Of a stretch of 64,000 nt of DNA, positions 7,404 through 16,912 are shown piece by piece. Origin of the DNA: CAVQEK01 sp964596645. GTDB taxonomy: Bacteria; Bacteroidota; Bacteroidia; Cytophagales; Cyclobacteriaceae. The translations under genes and the position numbers were made by a program. Numbering within the stretch: the first letter of the stretch is position 1; each line of letters begins with the position of its first letter. The DNA lies in the NCBI GenBank assembly GCA_964596645.1, contig CAZQVB010000022.1:1-64000 (forward strand), read 5' to 3'. The notes under the pieces were generated by a model, which was not told where the DNA came from, did no database searches, and saw nothing but the letters and a program-made list of their open reading frames with translations.

Positions 7404-10184
7404 CTAAAAGCGCACCTTCAGGCCAATATTCCAGGTTCGGCCAAAGCCGAAATAAGCAATATTTCTGTAGCTGCCATTTACGCCAATCTCACCATACTGC
7501 TGGTCGACGGCATTGTCGGGATTAAATAATATGGTGGATTCCGACTCTGATATATACTGTTCATCCAGCACGTTGTTGATGTTGGCATTGATGGTCATGT
7601 CTATGCCGCCGAAGTCCAGGTTGTAGTATAGCCCCAGGTCTACCAGGCTGTATGCGGGCAGTTGCCAGGCCTGATTGCCGGGCGTGGAGAATGCGCCAAT
7701 ACTGGCCAGGTCGAAATCGGAATACACGCGATCGGCAAAGTAATACGATGCGAAAAACCGGAGGTCGGGCAGCAGCTCAAATGTAGCGTCGAGGGCCAGC
7801 GTAGTCTGGGCGGCATCGGGCACTTTCACGTCTTCCATATACAGTGTCTGCTCCCTGGCCTGATTGGCGTAAATATCGTCTTCGGGCACCCATACCGCAT
7901 TGAAGTTGTCGGTGTATCGCCAGTTGCCATAGGAGAACATGCCATTGATGGTCAGCGACTTCAGTGGCTTATAGCTGAAATCCAGTTCCAATCCCTGATG
8001 TAGTTGCTCTATATTGGTAAAGTTGGCGTTGCCATCCACCTGCAATTCATCGCCGGTGACAGGATCTAGCACCACCTGCCGTGAGCCGCGGGATAGTTGC
8101 CTGTTTCCCCAGTAGGTGTGGTAAAGGTTTACATTGGCACTGAAGACGGAGGAGCGGTAGCCATAGCCCAGCTCTAAAGCATATATGTTTTGGTTTTCCA
8201 CACTTTCGTTGATGTCGTTTCTGAAGTTGAGAAAGACATTGTCGAAGATGGGCTGTTGGGAGAAGTACCCGCCATTCAGGAACACATTGTGCCGGTCGTT
8301 GATGTTGTAGTTGGCGCCGGCTTTGGCTGTGCCGCCGAGAAAGTTCTGCCAATCGGTCTCCTGCTGTGGGTCGCTGTCGAGGTAGTTGAAATAATCGATG
8401 CGCTTGAAGCCCTGGTTGGAGCCGGAAAAGGAGCCAAATAGGGAAAGCTTCTCTAAGGTATATTCCAATTGCGCATACAGACCGAGCCAGTTCACCAACC
8501 CGTCGTTGTTGTAGTCGATCTGGTTGCCATCTTCCCGGCCTTCTGCAGTTATGTATTTTACCGGCATGTTGATGTCGTCGTCGTCAAAATAAGCATCCAG
8601 ACCCATCAGATCCTCCACACGCCGGTAGTGCAGGCCTTTGTAGTAGCGTGCATCCAACCCGGCGGTAAGCTTGAGCTGATCGGTGAACTCATGGGTGAGG
8701 TTGGAGAGCAGGCCAAACCAATTGTGCTCGTTCATAGATGAGCGGAGGATAAATCCGTTGCGATTCGACTCGGCTACGGACTGGCCGGCAAATGGGCCGC
8801 TATAACCAGGATTTTCTGTGGTGACTCCCGGGCCGGACCAGGGCACCTGATCATTGCCAAAATCGGCAACGCTTTGGCCGGAGTTCCACCGGTCTATGTC
8901 ATTCCATCGCACTATGCCGCGTTCGTTCTTGAATTTGCCCGACGTGCGAAAGCTTCCATTGATGCGCCCCAGATCGCCGGTTCCCCCACCGCGGCCTAAT
9001 GACGCATACACCGAAGTGCCAAGCTCTGTTTTATCCGATATCGTCCAGTAGTGATTGAGAAAGGCTTTGGGTTTGTGATAAAAGTTTTTTCGCCAGGAGA
9101 AAAGGTCGTCTTTGTATTCACTATCGTCGTAGTAGCCCCACTGTGGATTGTAGCGTATGCCCCGGCTGTCTTCGCCAATGATGGTGGCAATGTTTACACC
9201 GTCGAAATTGCTGTATTCCCTTTGAAAGTGCCACTGCGGCGCGCCGAGAACAGTAAGATGCAAAGAGTGCTTTCTGTTGAACTGCTTGGCCAGCGAGGCA
9301 AAGTACGAGTAGCCCCTGAAAAGGGTACCGTCGGCATAGCCATTGCCCCGGGTGTGCGTGCCCTGCATGGTGAAGGCCCAGCCCGTTTCGCTGAGGCCGG
9401 TCGAAAGCATAAGGCTGTATTTTGAAAAACCATCGTTGCCTACGGACACGCCAAAGGCTCCGCCCTTATCAAACTCGGCCGCGTTGGTGATGATGTTGAT
9501 GGAGCCACCCACAGAGGATACCGCCAACCGGGTAGCACCAAGGCCGCGCTGTACCTGCATGCTGCTGGTGACGTCGCTGAGGCCAGCCCAGTTAGACCAG
9601 TACACCCAGCCGTTTTCCATATCATTTACCGGTATGCCGTTGATCATCACGGCGGTGTTGCGTTGATCGAACCCGCGCACATTGATGCGTGAATCGCCAA
9701 AGCCTCCTCCCTGCTTGGTGACGTATACAGACGGTGTAGAGCGCAGTATTTCGGGGAATTCCTGGTTGCCAATTTTTTGCTCTATAGTTTTGCCTTTGAT
9801 GGTAGTGACCGCTACAGGTGTTTTGCGGTCGATGGCCACCGAAGCAATCACTTCTATTTCTTCCAGCCCTATCGATGATGCATTAATTGAAATGGTGCCC
9901 AGTTGGGTGGTCTGTCCCGGCCGTACATTGACCAGCCTGTCTACCGTTTCGAAGCCAATAAATGATATTTCCAGATTGTAATTGCCCGGATCGAGATTGG
10001 CCAGCGAAAACTGCCCGCTGAGGTCGGAGGTGGTGCCAAACGATGTGCCTTTTACTACCACGTTGGCACCTGGTAGTGGCTCGTTGGTTTCACTTTCGTA
10101 AATCTGCCCGCTAATGCCGCCGGTTTGCGCCAGCGCCTGTAGGGCCAATAGCATGATTAGTACGATGGGTAAGCTTCTCTTCAT
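7404..10184 (-). CDS. TonB-dependent receptor with N-terminal carboxypeptidase-regulatory-like domain
   Basis: This 926-residue outer-membrane protein has a signal peptide (1-19, ending LQALAQ), a carboxypeptidase-regulatory-like beta domain (about 22-105, with GISGQIYESETNEPLPGANVVV), a TonB plug (about 120-235, including VNVRGFDQRNTAVMINGIPV and SSVGGSINIITN) and a C-terminal 22-strand barrel ending in the aromatic residue of WNIGLKVRF. Such receptors import large or chelated substrates using the proton motive force via TonB-ExbBD. There is no SusD-like lipoprotein next to it, so it is not a classic Sus pair. Substrate is unknown. A -7 box sits 39 bases before the start and a terminator follows the gene, so it seems to be transcribed alone. 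The neighbouring Reg_prop sensor kinase is on the same strand but behind the terminator. Confidence 0.95.
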   Translation of the reverse strand: MKRSLPIVLIMLLALQALAQTGGISGQIYESETNEPLPGANVVVKGTSFGTTSDLSGQFSLANLDPGNYNLEISFIGFETVDRLVNVRPGQTTQLGTISINASSIGLEEIEVIASVAIDRKTPVAVTTIKGKTIEQKIGNQEFPEILRSTPSVYVTKQGGGFGDSRINVRGFDQRNTAVMINGIPVNDMENGWVYWSNWAGLSDVTSSMQVQRGLGATRLAVSSVGGSINIITNAAEFDKGGAFGVSVGNDGFSKYSLMLSTGLSETGWAFTMQGTHTRGNGYADGTLFRGYSYFASLAKQFNRKHSLHLTVLGAPQWHFQREYSNFDGVNIATIIGEDSRGIRYNPQWGYYDDSEYKDDLFSWRKNFYHKPKAFLNHYWTISDKTELGTSVYASLGRGGGTGDLGRINGSFRTSGKFKNERGIVRWNDIDRWNSGQSVADFGNDQVPWSGPGVTTENPGYSGPFAGQSVAESNRNGFILRSSMNEHNWFGLLSNLTHEFTDQLKLTAGLDARYYKGLHYRRVEDLMGLDAYFDDDDINMPVKYITAEGREDGNQIDYNNDGLVNWLGLYAQLEYTLEKLSLFGSFSGSNQGFKRIDYFNYLDSDPQQETDWQNFLGGTAKAGANYNINDRHNVFLNGGYFSQQPIFDNVFLNFRNDINESVENQNIYALELGYGYRSSVFSANVNLYHTYWGNRQLSRGSRQVVLDPVTGDELQVDGNANFTNIEQLHQGLELDFSYKPLKSLTINGMFSYGNWRYTDNFNAVWVPEDDIYANQAREQTLYMEDVKVPDAAQTTLALDATFELLPDLRFFASYYFADRVYSDFDLASIGAFSTPGNQAWQLPAYSLVDLGLYYNLDFGGIDMTINANINNVLDEQYISESESTILFNPDNAVDQQYGEIGVNGSYRNIAYFGFGRTWNIGLKVRF

Positions 10185-10222
10185 GTTGGCTAAGGTTAGT
10201 ATGGGTTTGATAAGATAGGAAA

Positions 10223-10230
10223 CAAAAGTA
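10223..10230 (-). promoter_or_regulatory. -7 promoter box of the TonB receptor gene
   Basis: A perfect TACTTTTG box lies on the minus strand, giving a leader of about 35 bases to the ATG at 10184. No TTG is seen at the -33 position. The rest of the 395-base divergent gap (10185-10579) holds only short unconvincing reading frames. Confidence 0.5.
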
Positions 10231-10579
10231 TCTCTTCGGCATTGCCAGTCATTTGCGGCGCCGTTAATTTTCTGTTATGTAATTGTAACAAGCCCTCGGC
10301 TCGGCCATTTATAGCGAGTTGGATCAAATTGAGCTGGCATTTATAACAAGCATCATTAATTTTGCCGGTCGCGGAGTGGTAAAGCCCAAGCGACAAGTTG
10401 TGCGTTGTGACCAATGTGTGTACTATAAAAGCCTTTCGCGAAAGCAACAGATTTTTTCGTCGCACGCTAAAAGGCACTGGTGGAAAAAAAGGTTGACCTT
10501 ACCGAAAATGCAATTAATTCTTGTAATAATACAATTACCAGATCGGTAGAATCAGGGATTAAGCCAAGTACCAATAACT

Positions 10580-13252
10580 ATGAACACTTTGAAAATTAAG
10601 CTCATCCTTTTACTACTCCCACTTGCCATCAGTGGATTTGCGCAGACGGTGATCTGGCAGGAAGATTTCGATGGACTTCCGGATCAGACTACAGTGGACA
10701 ACGGGGCGACGAAATGGTCTGTCAATCAAGGCAGTTTGCGCTTTCCCAATTTTACCAATGGCACATACTTTGGCGTATTTGATGGTACCTTTTTGGCACG
10801 CAATCTTCACGATGCGAGTATCAACGGCAATCAGGCGTCGAGCAATACTACCTTAACGACGGAAGAAATTGATATTTCTGGCGAAAACAACATCTTCATA
10901 TTTGTAGAAGGCTATTCGTCCTTTGTGGGCGGCAGTGGCAGTTTCGAAACGACCGATTTTGTCCAATTCTCTTATAGCCTCAATGGTGCCCCTTTCACGC
11001 TATTTGCCAACAATGGCGACGTCAACGATGACTTTGTTATCATCATATCCTCTTCAGACTGTGGCAATACAGGTTTAAGTGGAAATACGCTCAGGATAAG
11101 AATCCGCTTTAGCAATTCATCGGTAGGAGAATATTACCGTGTAGACAACATCAAAGTAGTCAGCGATCCTTTCCGACCCGATCCGGCCGATTTTGATTAT
11201 GTATCCACAGGCAATGGCGATTGGAACAACACGAACACCTGGAATACTTCTGGTGTTCCCGACAGCAATGACGATGTGCTCGTTGAATGCAACGCGATCG
11301 TTCGCTTAAAGCAAAACAGCCATCAGGCACAGAACATCACCATCAACAGTGGGGGAGCACTGATTTACGAGCAAAACGGCGCCACTATGACCCTTTCTGC
11401 AAACGGCACCATTACCATTCGCGACGGCGCCCTGTTCAGGAATGGCAGCGCCACCACCGGCACACAATACAGCAACGTAGCACTGAATATGAGCGGCGCG
11501 TCCACCATCTACAACAGCAGCTTCTACAACCAAACCGGCAGAATAAACATTAATGGAAATAACTCATCCGTCACGCTAACAGGAAAAGGTGAAATAGAGG
11601 CAAGCGAAATATCTTATAATGATGACAATCAGCATTTTATCAATCGCAGTACCCTCATCCTTACCAACAGGCTCACCGGAAATGGCGACAACAAAGCATT
11701 TACCAACGATCAAAATGCGACTCTGAACTTCACGGGGCAGAATTTTTTCAACAACAGGAATGTCGATTTTCGTGCCGATGCCGTGTCAAATGCTGTTTGG
11801 TATCATGCCGAGGGTGATCAGAACATATACAGGGCTACTGCAGGTTATCATCATCTGGTGATTGCCGCCAGTGGCGTAAAGAGAACAACAAATGGCAATT
11901 TCGCCGGCCAATCCCTGCTGGTGAATGGATCCCTGTTGATTCGTGATGATGCCAGACTGGATCTCGCAAACGACATTGGCCTGGTGCTTGGTGGCGATTT
12001 CTACAACAGCAGCAGTCATAGCGATGGCTTTAGAGAGCGCTCCGCCAATGTCACTTTCAATGGCTCTGGTGATCAAACAATCTACCGCGCAGCCGGCGCT
12101 GAAACCTTTTCGGATTTCACCATCAATAAACCGGCAGGCTCCCTGCTGCTAAGCTCAGAGGTGATCGTTTCCGGCCATGCCGACTTTGTGGCCGGCATAG
12201 TCTCCACCTCACCAACGAACATCCTGCACTTTCAAAATAACGCCACCTCCAATGGCGGCAATGCCAACAGCTACGCATCGGGACCTGTGCGCAAAGCCGG
12301 TAATGATGCTTTTGTTTTCCCCATAGGCAAAAATGGCAAATGGGCACGCTTAGGCATTTCTGCTCCCAATACGACCTCTACACAATACACCGCCGAATAT
12401 TTTAATAACTCCTACGCCACCACCGACGTCACCGGCGATCTGGTACGCGTGAGCAACATTGAATACTGGGATCTTGACCAGGCCGTAAATGATGACGATG
12501 TGCAGGTAACATTGTATTGGGAAGACAGGGACTACAGCGGTATTCAAAACAGCTCCGATTTGCTGGTGGCACACTACAACTCCGGCTTGAGCGCCTGGGA
12601 AAGTGTCGGCGTGGCGCAGGTGCAGTGGGGAGCGAGTGGCAGCATCACCTCCGGCATAGTGAATAATTTTAGCCCGTTCACCTTTGGCACCAACTCCGAT
12701 AACAATACGCTGCCCATTCAACTGCTCTACATTGAAGCCCGAAACGATGCCGGCGATGTGCTGCTGGAATGGAAAACAGCTTCCGAGATAAACAACGACT
12801 ATTTCAGCATTGAGCGCTCTACCGACCTGGTCCATTTTGAAACGGTGGCCGAGGTGGATGGTGCTGGTACCAGCCTGCAACCCCTGCTCTACCAATGGCA
12901 CGACCGGCAAGCGCCGGCAGGCAAGGTGTATTACCGCCTGAGGCAAACGGATTACGATGGCACATCGACATTGTCTAAAGTAGTAGGCTTAGTCACACAA
13001 GCAGATGCGGTGAGCGTGGGGCTGGTGGAGCAAGAGTCTAGGTTGGTGGTCAACGGCCTCACCCCGGGGGCCGATGCCACTGTGGTGCTCATGGGGCTGC
13101 ATGGTCGCGTATGGCAGCAGGCAAACCTGCGAAGTGATGCTACAGGCGCCGTATCGTTATCTATCTCAAGTATAGGCTTAAGTCGAGGTGTTTATATTGC
13201 TCGTATTCAAACAGATAAGAGTGTACATGCGCAGAGAATCTTCCTGCCATAA
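10580..13252 (+). CDS. Secreted protein with T9SS type A C-terminal sorting domain
   Basis: This 890-residue protein has a Sec signal peptide (1-21, ending ISGFAQ), an N-terminal region with a jelly-roll-like pattern (about 22-195), a long stretch of short beta repeats rich in Asn, Thr and Gly (about 205-560) that reads like a right-handed beta-helix or head domain, and a C-terminal segment containing IQLLYIEARNDAGDVLLEWKT and EINNDYFSIERS, a common pre-CTD beta domain in Bacteroidota surface proteins. The last about 75 residues, with GLSRGVYIARIQTDKSVHAQ and a final IFLP, fit the type A sorting domain of the type IX secretion system. It is therefore probably exported to the surface, possibly as an adhesin or matrix component. 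No enzyme domain was recognised. It stands alone, divergent from the TonB receptor. Confidence 0.85.
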   Translation: MNTLKIKLILLLLPLAISGFAQTVIWQEDFDGLPDQTTVDNGATKWSVNQGSLRFPNFTNGTYFGVFDGTFLARNLHDASINGNQASSNTTLTTEEIDISGENNIFIFVEGYSSFVGGSGSFETTDFVQFSYSLNGAPFTLFANNGDVNDDFVIIISSSDCGNTGLSGNTLRIRIRFSNSSVGEYYRVDNIKVVSDPFRPDPADFDYVSTGNGDWNNTNTWNTSGVPDSNDDVLVECNAIVRLKQNSHQAQNITINSGGALIYEQNGATMTLSANGTITIRDGALFRNGSATTGTQYSNVALNMSGASTIYNSSFYNQTGRININGNNSSVTLTGKGEIEASEISYNDDNQHFINRSTLILTNRLTGNGDNKAFTNDQNATLNFTGQNFFNNRNVDFRADAVSNAVWYHAEGDQNIYRATAGYHHLVIAASGVKRTTNGNFAGQSLLVNGSLLIRDDARLDLANDIGLVLGGDFYNSSSHSDGFRERSANVTFNGSGDQTIYRAAGAETFSDFTINKPAGSLLLSSEVIVSGHADFVAGIVSTSPTNILHFQNNATSNGGNANSYASGPVRKAGNDAFVFPIGKNGKWARLGISAPNTTSTQYTAEYFNNSYATTDVTGDLVRVSNIEYWDLDQAVNDDDVQVTLYWEDRDYSGIQNSSDLLVAHYNSGLSAWESVGVAQVQWGASGSITSGIVNNFSPFTFGTNSDNNTLPIQLLYIEARNDAGDVLLEWKTASEINNDYFSIERSTDLVHFETVAEVDGAGTSLQPLLYQWHDRQAPAGKVYYRLRQTDYDGTSTLSKVVGLVTQADAVSVGLVEQESRLVVNGLTPGADATVVLMGLHGRVWQQANLRSDATGAVSLSISSIGLSRGVYIARIQTDKSVHAQRIFLP

Positions 13253-13261
13253 GCAAAAGGT

Positions 13262-13483
13262 CTAACCCTTCTTTTTATTTTTCAGTGGAACAAGCAAGTA
13301 CTCCAGTCCGTTGGTTTTGATTTCATACATGGTGGCCATGAGCATACCCAGCTTACCTGGCGGGAAGCCTTGCCGGGCAAACCATTCCAAATAGTGGACA
13401 GGCAATCGGGCGATGGCCGTACCTTTATATTTGCCGAAGGGCATAGGGTACAGCAGCAATTCTTCCAGTATATGTGGGTCCAT
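13262..13483 (-). CDS. DUF3820 family protein
   Basis: This 73-residue protein contains the DUF3820 pattern MPFGKYKGTAIARLPVHYLE near residues 14-33, then WFARQGFPPGKLG and YEIKTNGLEYLLVPLK. The family is small, cytosolic and of unknown function; some members resemble a domain found with putative exonucleases. The start at 13483 is preferred over the longer reading frame to 13621 because homology begins there and a perfect -7 box (TATCTTTG, 13511-13518, minus strand) lies 28 bases before it, downstream of the alternative ATG. It is convergent with the T9SS cargo gene and leaves only nine bases between the two stop codons. Confidence 0.85.
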   Translation of the reverse strand: MDPHILEELLLYPMPFGKYKGTAIARLPVHYLEWFARQGFPPGKLGMLMATMYEIKTNGLEYLLVPLKNKKKG

Positions 13484-13510
13484 GTGGTGCGGTTTATCCT
13501 TTGGCCGGTG

Positions 13511-13518
13511 CAAAGATA
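13511..13518 (-). promoter_or_regulatory. -7 promoter box of the DUF3820 gene
   Basis: A perfect TAnnTTTG box (TATCTTTG on the minus strand) is placed 27 bases before the ATG at 13483. It decides the start of the short gene against the ATG at 13621. Confidence 0.5.
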
Positions 13519-13681
13519 TTTTTGATGGCCTCGTAAAAGTAGTGCTGTATGGAAACGATGCAAAGGCATGTTCAGGTAGAATTCGATAAGCGAAACAAGT
13601 GCCATTGAATTGCCAAGCCATCGGTAACTTTTCCTTTTATTTGTCTCATTATTTATATTGGCCCTGGTGGCCGATAAAATT

Positions 13682-14791
13682 ATGAACAGAGTCGCAATCA
13701 TTATTTTATTCATCGCAGCTGCATTGTCCGCTGGGGGCTGCTTTACACAGCAAAGTCAGGAAACCACTGTGAATTGGCGCCTGGAGCCTGTTTCTCCCCA
13801 TGACAGCGTGGTGCTTACCACAGGCCGTCACAGGTTCTTCTGCCCCGTGAGGCAAGATACAGTAGCCTGGAACCTTAAGGCCGTGGGTTCGCCCGCGGTG
13901 GTGGTGAAAGACGACAAGATTTATATGTTGTTTGTGGCGCGCGACACATTGGGCAGGTATGGCGGCACCGGCCGCGTAGGCCTTGCTGTGAGCCACGACG
14001 GCTACACCTTCGAAAAATATCCTGTTCCGGTGTTTTACCCGGAAAACGACCGCTACAAAGGCATAGAGTGGGAGGGGGGTATCACCAGCATACGCCTGGT
14101 GGAAGATGCCACCGGCCAGTATGTAATGACCTACGTGGCAGACAATGGCACCCAACGGCAGCTATGCGTGGCCACTTCGCACGACCTCATCGCCTGGCGC
14201 AAGCATGGCCGGGCCTTCAGCGAAAGCGATCATATCAGTACCAGTGAGGCATTTGGCAATGGCAACATAGCCAGCGCGGTACACGAAGCCACCATGCGGG
14301 CAGTGAAAATAAAAGGGAAATATTGGATGTACTGGCACATGGTGAACGTGTATGCGGCCACTTCCGACGACCTCATTCATTGGAAACCACTGCAAAATTT
14401 CAACGGCTCATATAAACCGGTAATGACCGAGAATGCAGACATGAACGCATCGACATATTACACGGCCGGGCCGGCTGCCATAGTGTCGGAAGAGGGCATT
14501 CAACTGTTGCACAACCAGCACATCCGCACTACGTATGGCGATTCTTTGATGGCGCGGCAGATGCTGCTCGACGCCGACAATCCGATGCAGGTACTACACG
14601 CCGCTCAGGCGCCATATCTCACCACACGGTTGGGCAGAAGCGGGCGGGAAGCTGGTGAAGGAAGCGTTTCGGGTTTGGCATTACATGAAGAAGGATGGTA
14701 TTTTTACCGGGAATCAGCGCCCGGTGGAATTTATGTACAGGAAATGAAGGAGCCCAAAGGCGATTCGCAAGTGCTGAATGCAGGAGAGTAG
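13682..14791 (+). CDS. Beta-propeller glycoside hydrolase-like lipoprotein (GH43/GH32/GH130-type fold)
   Basis: This 369-residue protein starts at the ATG at 13682, where a short signal sequence with a lipobox-like end (LSAGGC) begins; a further upstream ATG at 13658 would add eight residues. The body shows the repeated blades of five-bladed propeller glycosidases: VGSPAVVVKDDKIYMLFVA, VGLAVSHDGYTFEKYPVPV, WEGGITSIRLVEDATGQYVM, LCVATSHDLIAWRKHG and a final blade near residues 330-355. Such enzymes act on beta-linked mannosides or fructosides, or are phosphorylases. Catalytic residues cannot be assigned with confidence by eye. It is probably a periplasmic or surface lipoprotein. No polysaccharide-utilisation partner (SusC/D) is adjacent. 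Confidence 0.75.
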   Translation: MNRVAIIILFIAAALSAGGCFTQQSQETTVNWRLEPVSPHDSVVLTTGRHRFFCPVRQDTVAWNLKAVGSPAVVVKDDKIYMLFVARDTLGRYGGTGRVGLAVSHDGYTFEKYPVPVFYPENDRYKGIEWEGGITSIRLVEDATGQYVMTYVADNGTQRQLCVATSHDLIAWRKHGRAFSESDHISTSEAFGNGNIASAVHEATMRAVKIKGKYWMYWHMVNVYAATSDDLIHWKPLQNFNGSYKPVMTENADMNASTYYTAGPAAIVSEEGIQLLHNQHIRTTYGDSLMARQMLLDADNPMQVLHAAQAPYLTTRLGRSGREAGEGSVSGLALHEEGWYFYRESAPGGIYVQEMKEPKGDSQVLNAGE

Positions 14792-14832
14792 TAGATTTTT
14801 GAAAATATTGTTCAGGCTATAAACGAGGTTAG

Positions 14833-15912
14833 ATGACTATTTTTTGGATAATATTTGCCCTTGGGCTGTTGGGCATCAGCGCTACCATCATATCCCTTTT
14901 TCGGTCGGAGGTATGGTATGTGAGGCTTACTGATTTTCCGCGTGTGCAGGTATCGGCCCTGCTGATCGCCTGCCTGGTCGCGTTGGCCTTTGTGTTCGAC
15001 GGTGGGGAGCTTTGGCACTGGATTTTGATGGTCTTACTGGTGTTCAGCTTGTTTATACAAGTGAAGCGAATATTTCCTTATACCTATATAGCGCCTAAGC
15101 AGGTGATTCGGGCCCAGGATCCAAGTCAGGAAAATTGCATCTCACTATTGGTGTCCAATGTGCTCACCCCCAACAGAAATTCTGACAAGCTGCTGGCCCT
15201 GATCAAAGAAAAACAGCCGGACATCGTCATTACCCTAGAGTCTGACAGTTGGTGGGAGGAGCAACTATCGGAGATCGAGAAGGACTATCCGCATTGTGTG
15301 AAGGTGCCGCAGGACAATCTGTACGGTATGCACCTGTACTCGAAGTTGGAGCTGGTGGAGTCGAAGGTGAAATATCTGATCTCTGATGAAATACCTTCCA
15401 TACACAATATAGTGAGGCTGCGCAATGGTGAAGAAATAAAATTGTATAGCCTGCATCCGAAACCGCCAAGCCCCACAGAGAGCGATACCTCAGAGGAGCG
15501 CGATGCCGAACTGCTCATGGTAGGCAGGCATATAGAGGAGCACGACGAAACAGCCATAGTGGCGGGCGACCTGAACGACGTGGCCTGGTCGTACACCACA
15601 GAGCTTTTTCAAAAGATCAGCGGGCTGCTCGACCCGCGCAAGGGCAGGGGCTTTTACAATACTTACAATGCCAAATATCCCATATTTCGCTGGGCACTCG
15701 ATCATGTGTTTCATTCCGACGACTTCACATTGGTGGCACTGGAGCGCCTGCCTTCCATAGAGTCCGATCACTTCCCCATGTTTGTGACCCTCTGCCTGGA
15801 AAAATCTGCTGAGGCTGTGCAAGAAGAACCAGAAGCCGATGAGGAAGATGAAGAAGTAGCCGACGAAAAGATGATAAAAGCAGGCGCCAATCAGGGCGAT
15901 ATCCGGATGTAG
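14833..15912 (+). CDS. Membrane-anchored endonuclease/exonuclease/phosphatase family protein
   Basis: This 359-residue protein has three predicted membrane helices in the first 80 residues (about 2-22, 39-56 and 60-78), then an EEP (DNase I-like) domain from about residue 100. Family motifs are visible: LLVSNVLTPN (strand with the conserved Asn), TLESD (metal-binding Glu), VAGDLNDVAW (the GDxN motif), FRWALDHVFHS (Asp-His) and IESDHFPMFV (the terminal SDH motif). The set is complete, so the enzyme is likely active on a phosphodiester or phosphoester outside the cytoplasmic membrane. The C-terminal tail (about 325-350) is strongly acidic. Substrate unknown. It follows the glycosidase gene by 41 bases and may be co-transcribed. 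Confidence 0.9.
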   Translation: MTIFWIIFALGLLGISATIISLFRSEVWYVRLTDFPRVQVSALLIACLVALAFVFDGGELWHWILMVLLVFSLFIQVKRIFPYTYIAPKQVIRAQDPSQENCISLLVSNVLTPNRNSDKLLALIKEKQPDIVITLESDSWWEEQLSEIEKDYPHCVKVPQDNLYGMHLYSKLELVESKVKYLISDEIPSIHNIVRLRNGEEIKLYSLHPKPPSPTESDTSEERDAELLMVGRHIEEHDETAIVAGDLNDVAWSYTTELFQKISGLLDPRKGRGFYNTYNAKYPIFRWALDHVFHSDDFTLVALERLPSIESDHFPMFVTLCLEKSAEAVQEEPEADEEDEEVADEKMIKAGANQGDIRM

Positions 15913-16086
15913 CGTGCATAACGGGGCAATTTGGATTAATGATACTACAGAAGCTTGTATGATTGAACTCGATCAATTAAAGCTATCCCACCCGACCTTA
16001 GCGCTGCTGTACTGATTTTTTGCACGCTGGGATGTCTATTTTGAAGTTCCGAAATATTGATTTGCCTGTGATCGGTAGTGGTCGGT

Positions 16087-16094
16087 TATTTTTG
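16087..16094 (+). promoter_or_regulatory. -7 promoter box of the DUF2490 gene
   Basis: A perfect TATTTTTG box is preceded by TTTG at 16061-16064 (22-base spacing, one longer than the usual range). The predicted transcript would start near 16100, downstream of the two in-frame ATGs at 16020 and 16032. Confidence 0.45.
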
Positions 16095-16130
16095 TGCGGC
16101 CGGTGTACCGGGCATTTCAACTTTTTTATT

Positions 16131-16865
16131 TTGAGGGCACTCTACAAAACCGTCGCGTTAGTATTTTTTTCGCTATGCAGCATGCAGGGCACTTTGCAAG
16201 CGCAAATCGGCATCGACAATGATGAGCAAGAGCGACAAATATGGTTTTTTGCCTTCAATTATTTTAAAATCAACGACCGCCTCACATTCAATCAGGATGT
16301 GGCCTGGCTGCAAACACTCAATTACGACCGCGACTCCAGGTTGTTTCTCCGACCGCAGCTGAGCCATCAACTGCGCGAATGGCTGTCTTTGAATGGCGGG
16401 CTCATTCTGCTGTTCAATTTCCACCATGCATCGGGCAGCCAACAGGAGGTGCGCCCCTGGGTGGGTATTTCTGCCAAGGCCCCACAGTTTGGCCGCTTTG
16501 CGATCACTCACTACCTGCGTACCGAAGAGCGCTTTGAGCACGAGAGCCGCAAAGCCTGGAAGGAAGGCTTTCGATTCCGCTACAAGCTCAGCACCAATTA
16601 TCCCCTCAACCATGCGCAGCTTGTGGATAAAACGGCCTATGCACACGCCGGGTACGAAATGTTCAGCAACGTGGTGAATAATATAAAATCTCAGGGGCTG
16701 GCGCAATTTCACCGGTTCGATGCCGGCCTCGGCTACCGGTTTAGCGCCAAAAGAAGGCTGGAAGCTGTGTACATTCATGTGTTTGGCCAACAAGACGATG
16801 CTCCTGGCTACGCACTCAGCGACACCATCCTGCAGCTCAAGCTGCGTAACTACTTCGGCTTTTGA
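16131..16865 (+). CDS. DUF2490 family outer-membrane protein, probable TTG start
   Basis: The mature part matches DUF2490: QIWFFAFNYFKINDRLTFNQ, then alternating beta strands with RLFLRPQLSHQL, HYLRTEERFE and a C-terminal aromatic residue (YFGF). It is predicted to be a small beta-barrel of unknown function. The frame is open from 16020, but the first 37 residues carry no signal sequence. A TTG at 16131 opens directly into a good signal peptide (LRALYKTVALVFF...LQAQ), and a perfect -7 box at 16087-16094 places the transcription start after the upstream ATGs. The 244-residue form from TTG is therefore preferred; the alternatives are ATG 16020 (281 aa) and ATG 16032 (277 aa). It is convergent with the lipid kinase gene. 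Confidence 0.8.
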   Translation: MRALYKTVALVFFSLCSMQGTLQAQIGIDNDEQERQIWFFAFNYFKINDRLTFNQDVAWLQTLNYDRDSRLFLRPQLSHQLREWLSLNGGLILLFNFHHASGSQQEVRPWVGISAKAPQFGRFAITHYLRTEERFEHESRKAWKEGFRFRYKLSTNYPLNHAQLVDKTAYAHAGYEMFSNVVNNIKSQGLAQFHRFDAGLGYRFSAKRRLEAVYIHVFGQQDDAPGYALSDTILQLKLRNYFGF

Positions 16866-16912
16866 GTTGAAAGTATCAGGAAGAATTCATCAGGTACTGA
16901 GGCAATCATTTA

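Noticed and set aside
10196..10549. Two short frames in the TonB-cargo divergent gap
   Set aside because: They overlap each other on opposite strands; the region holds a -7 box and reads as regulatory.
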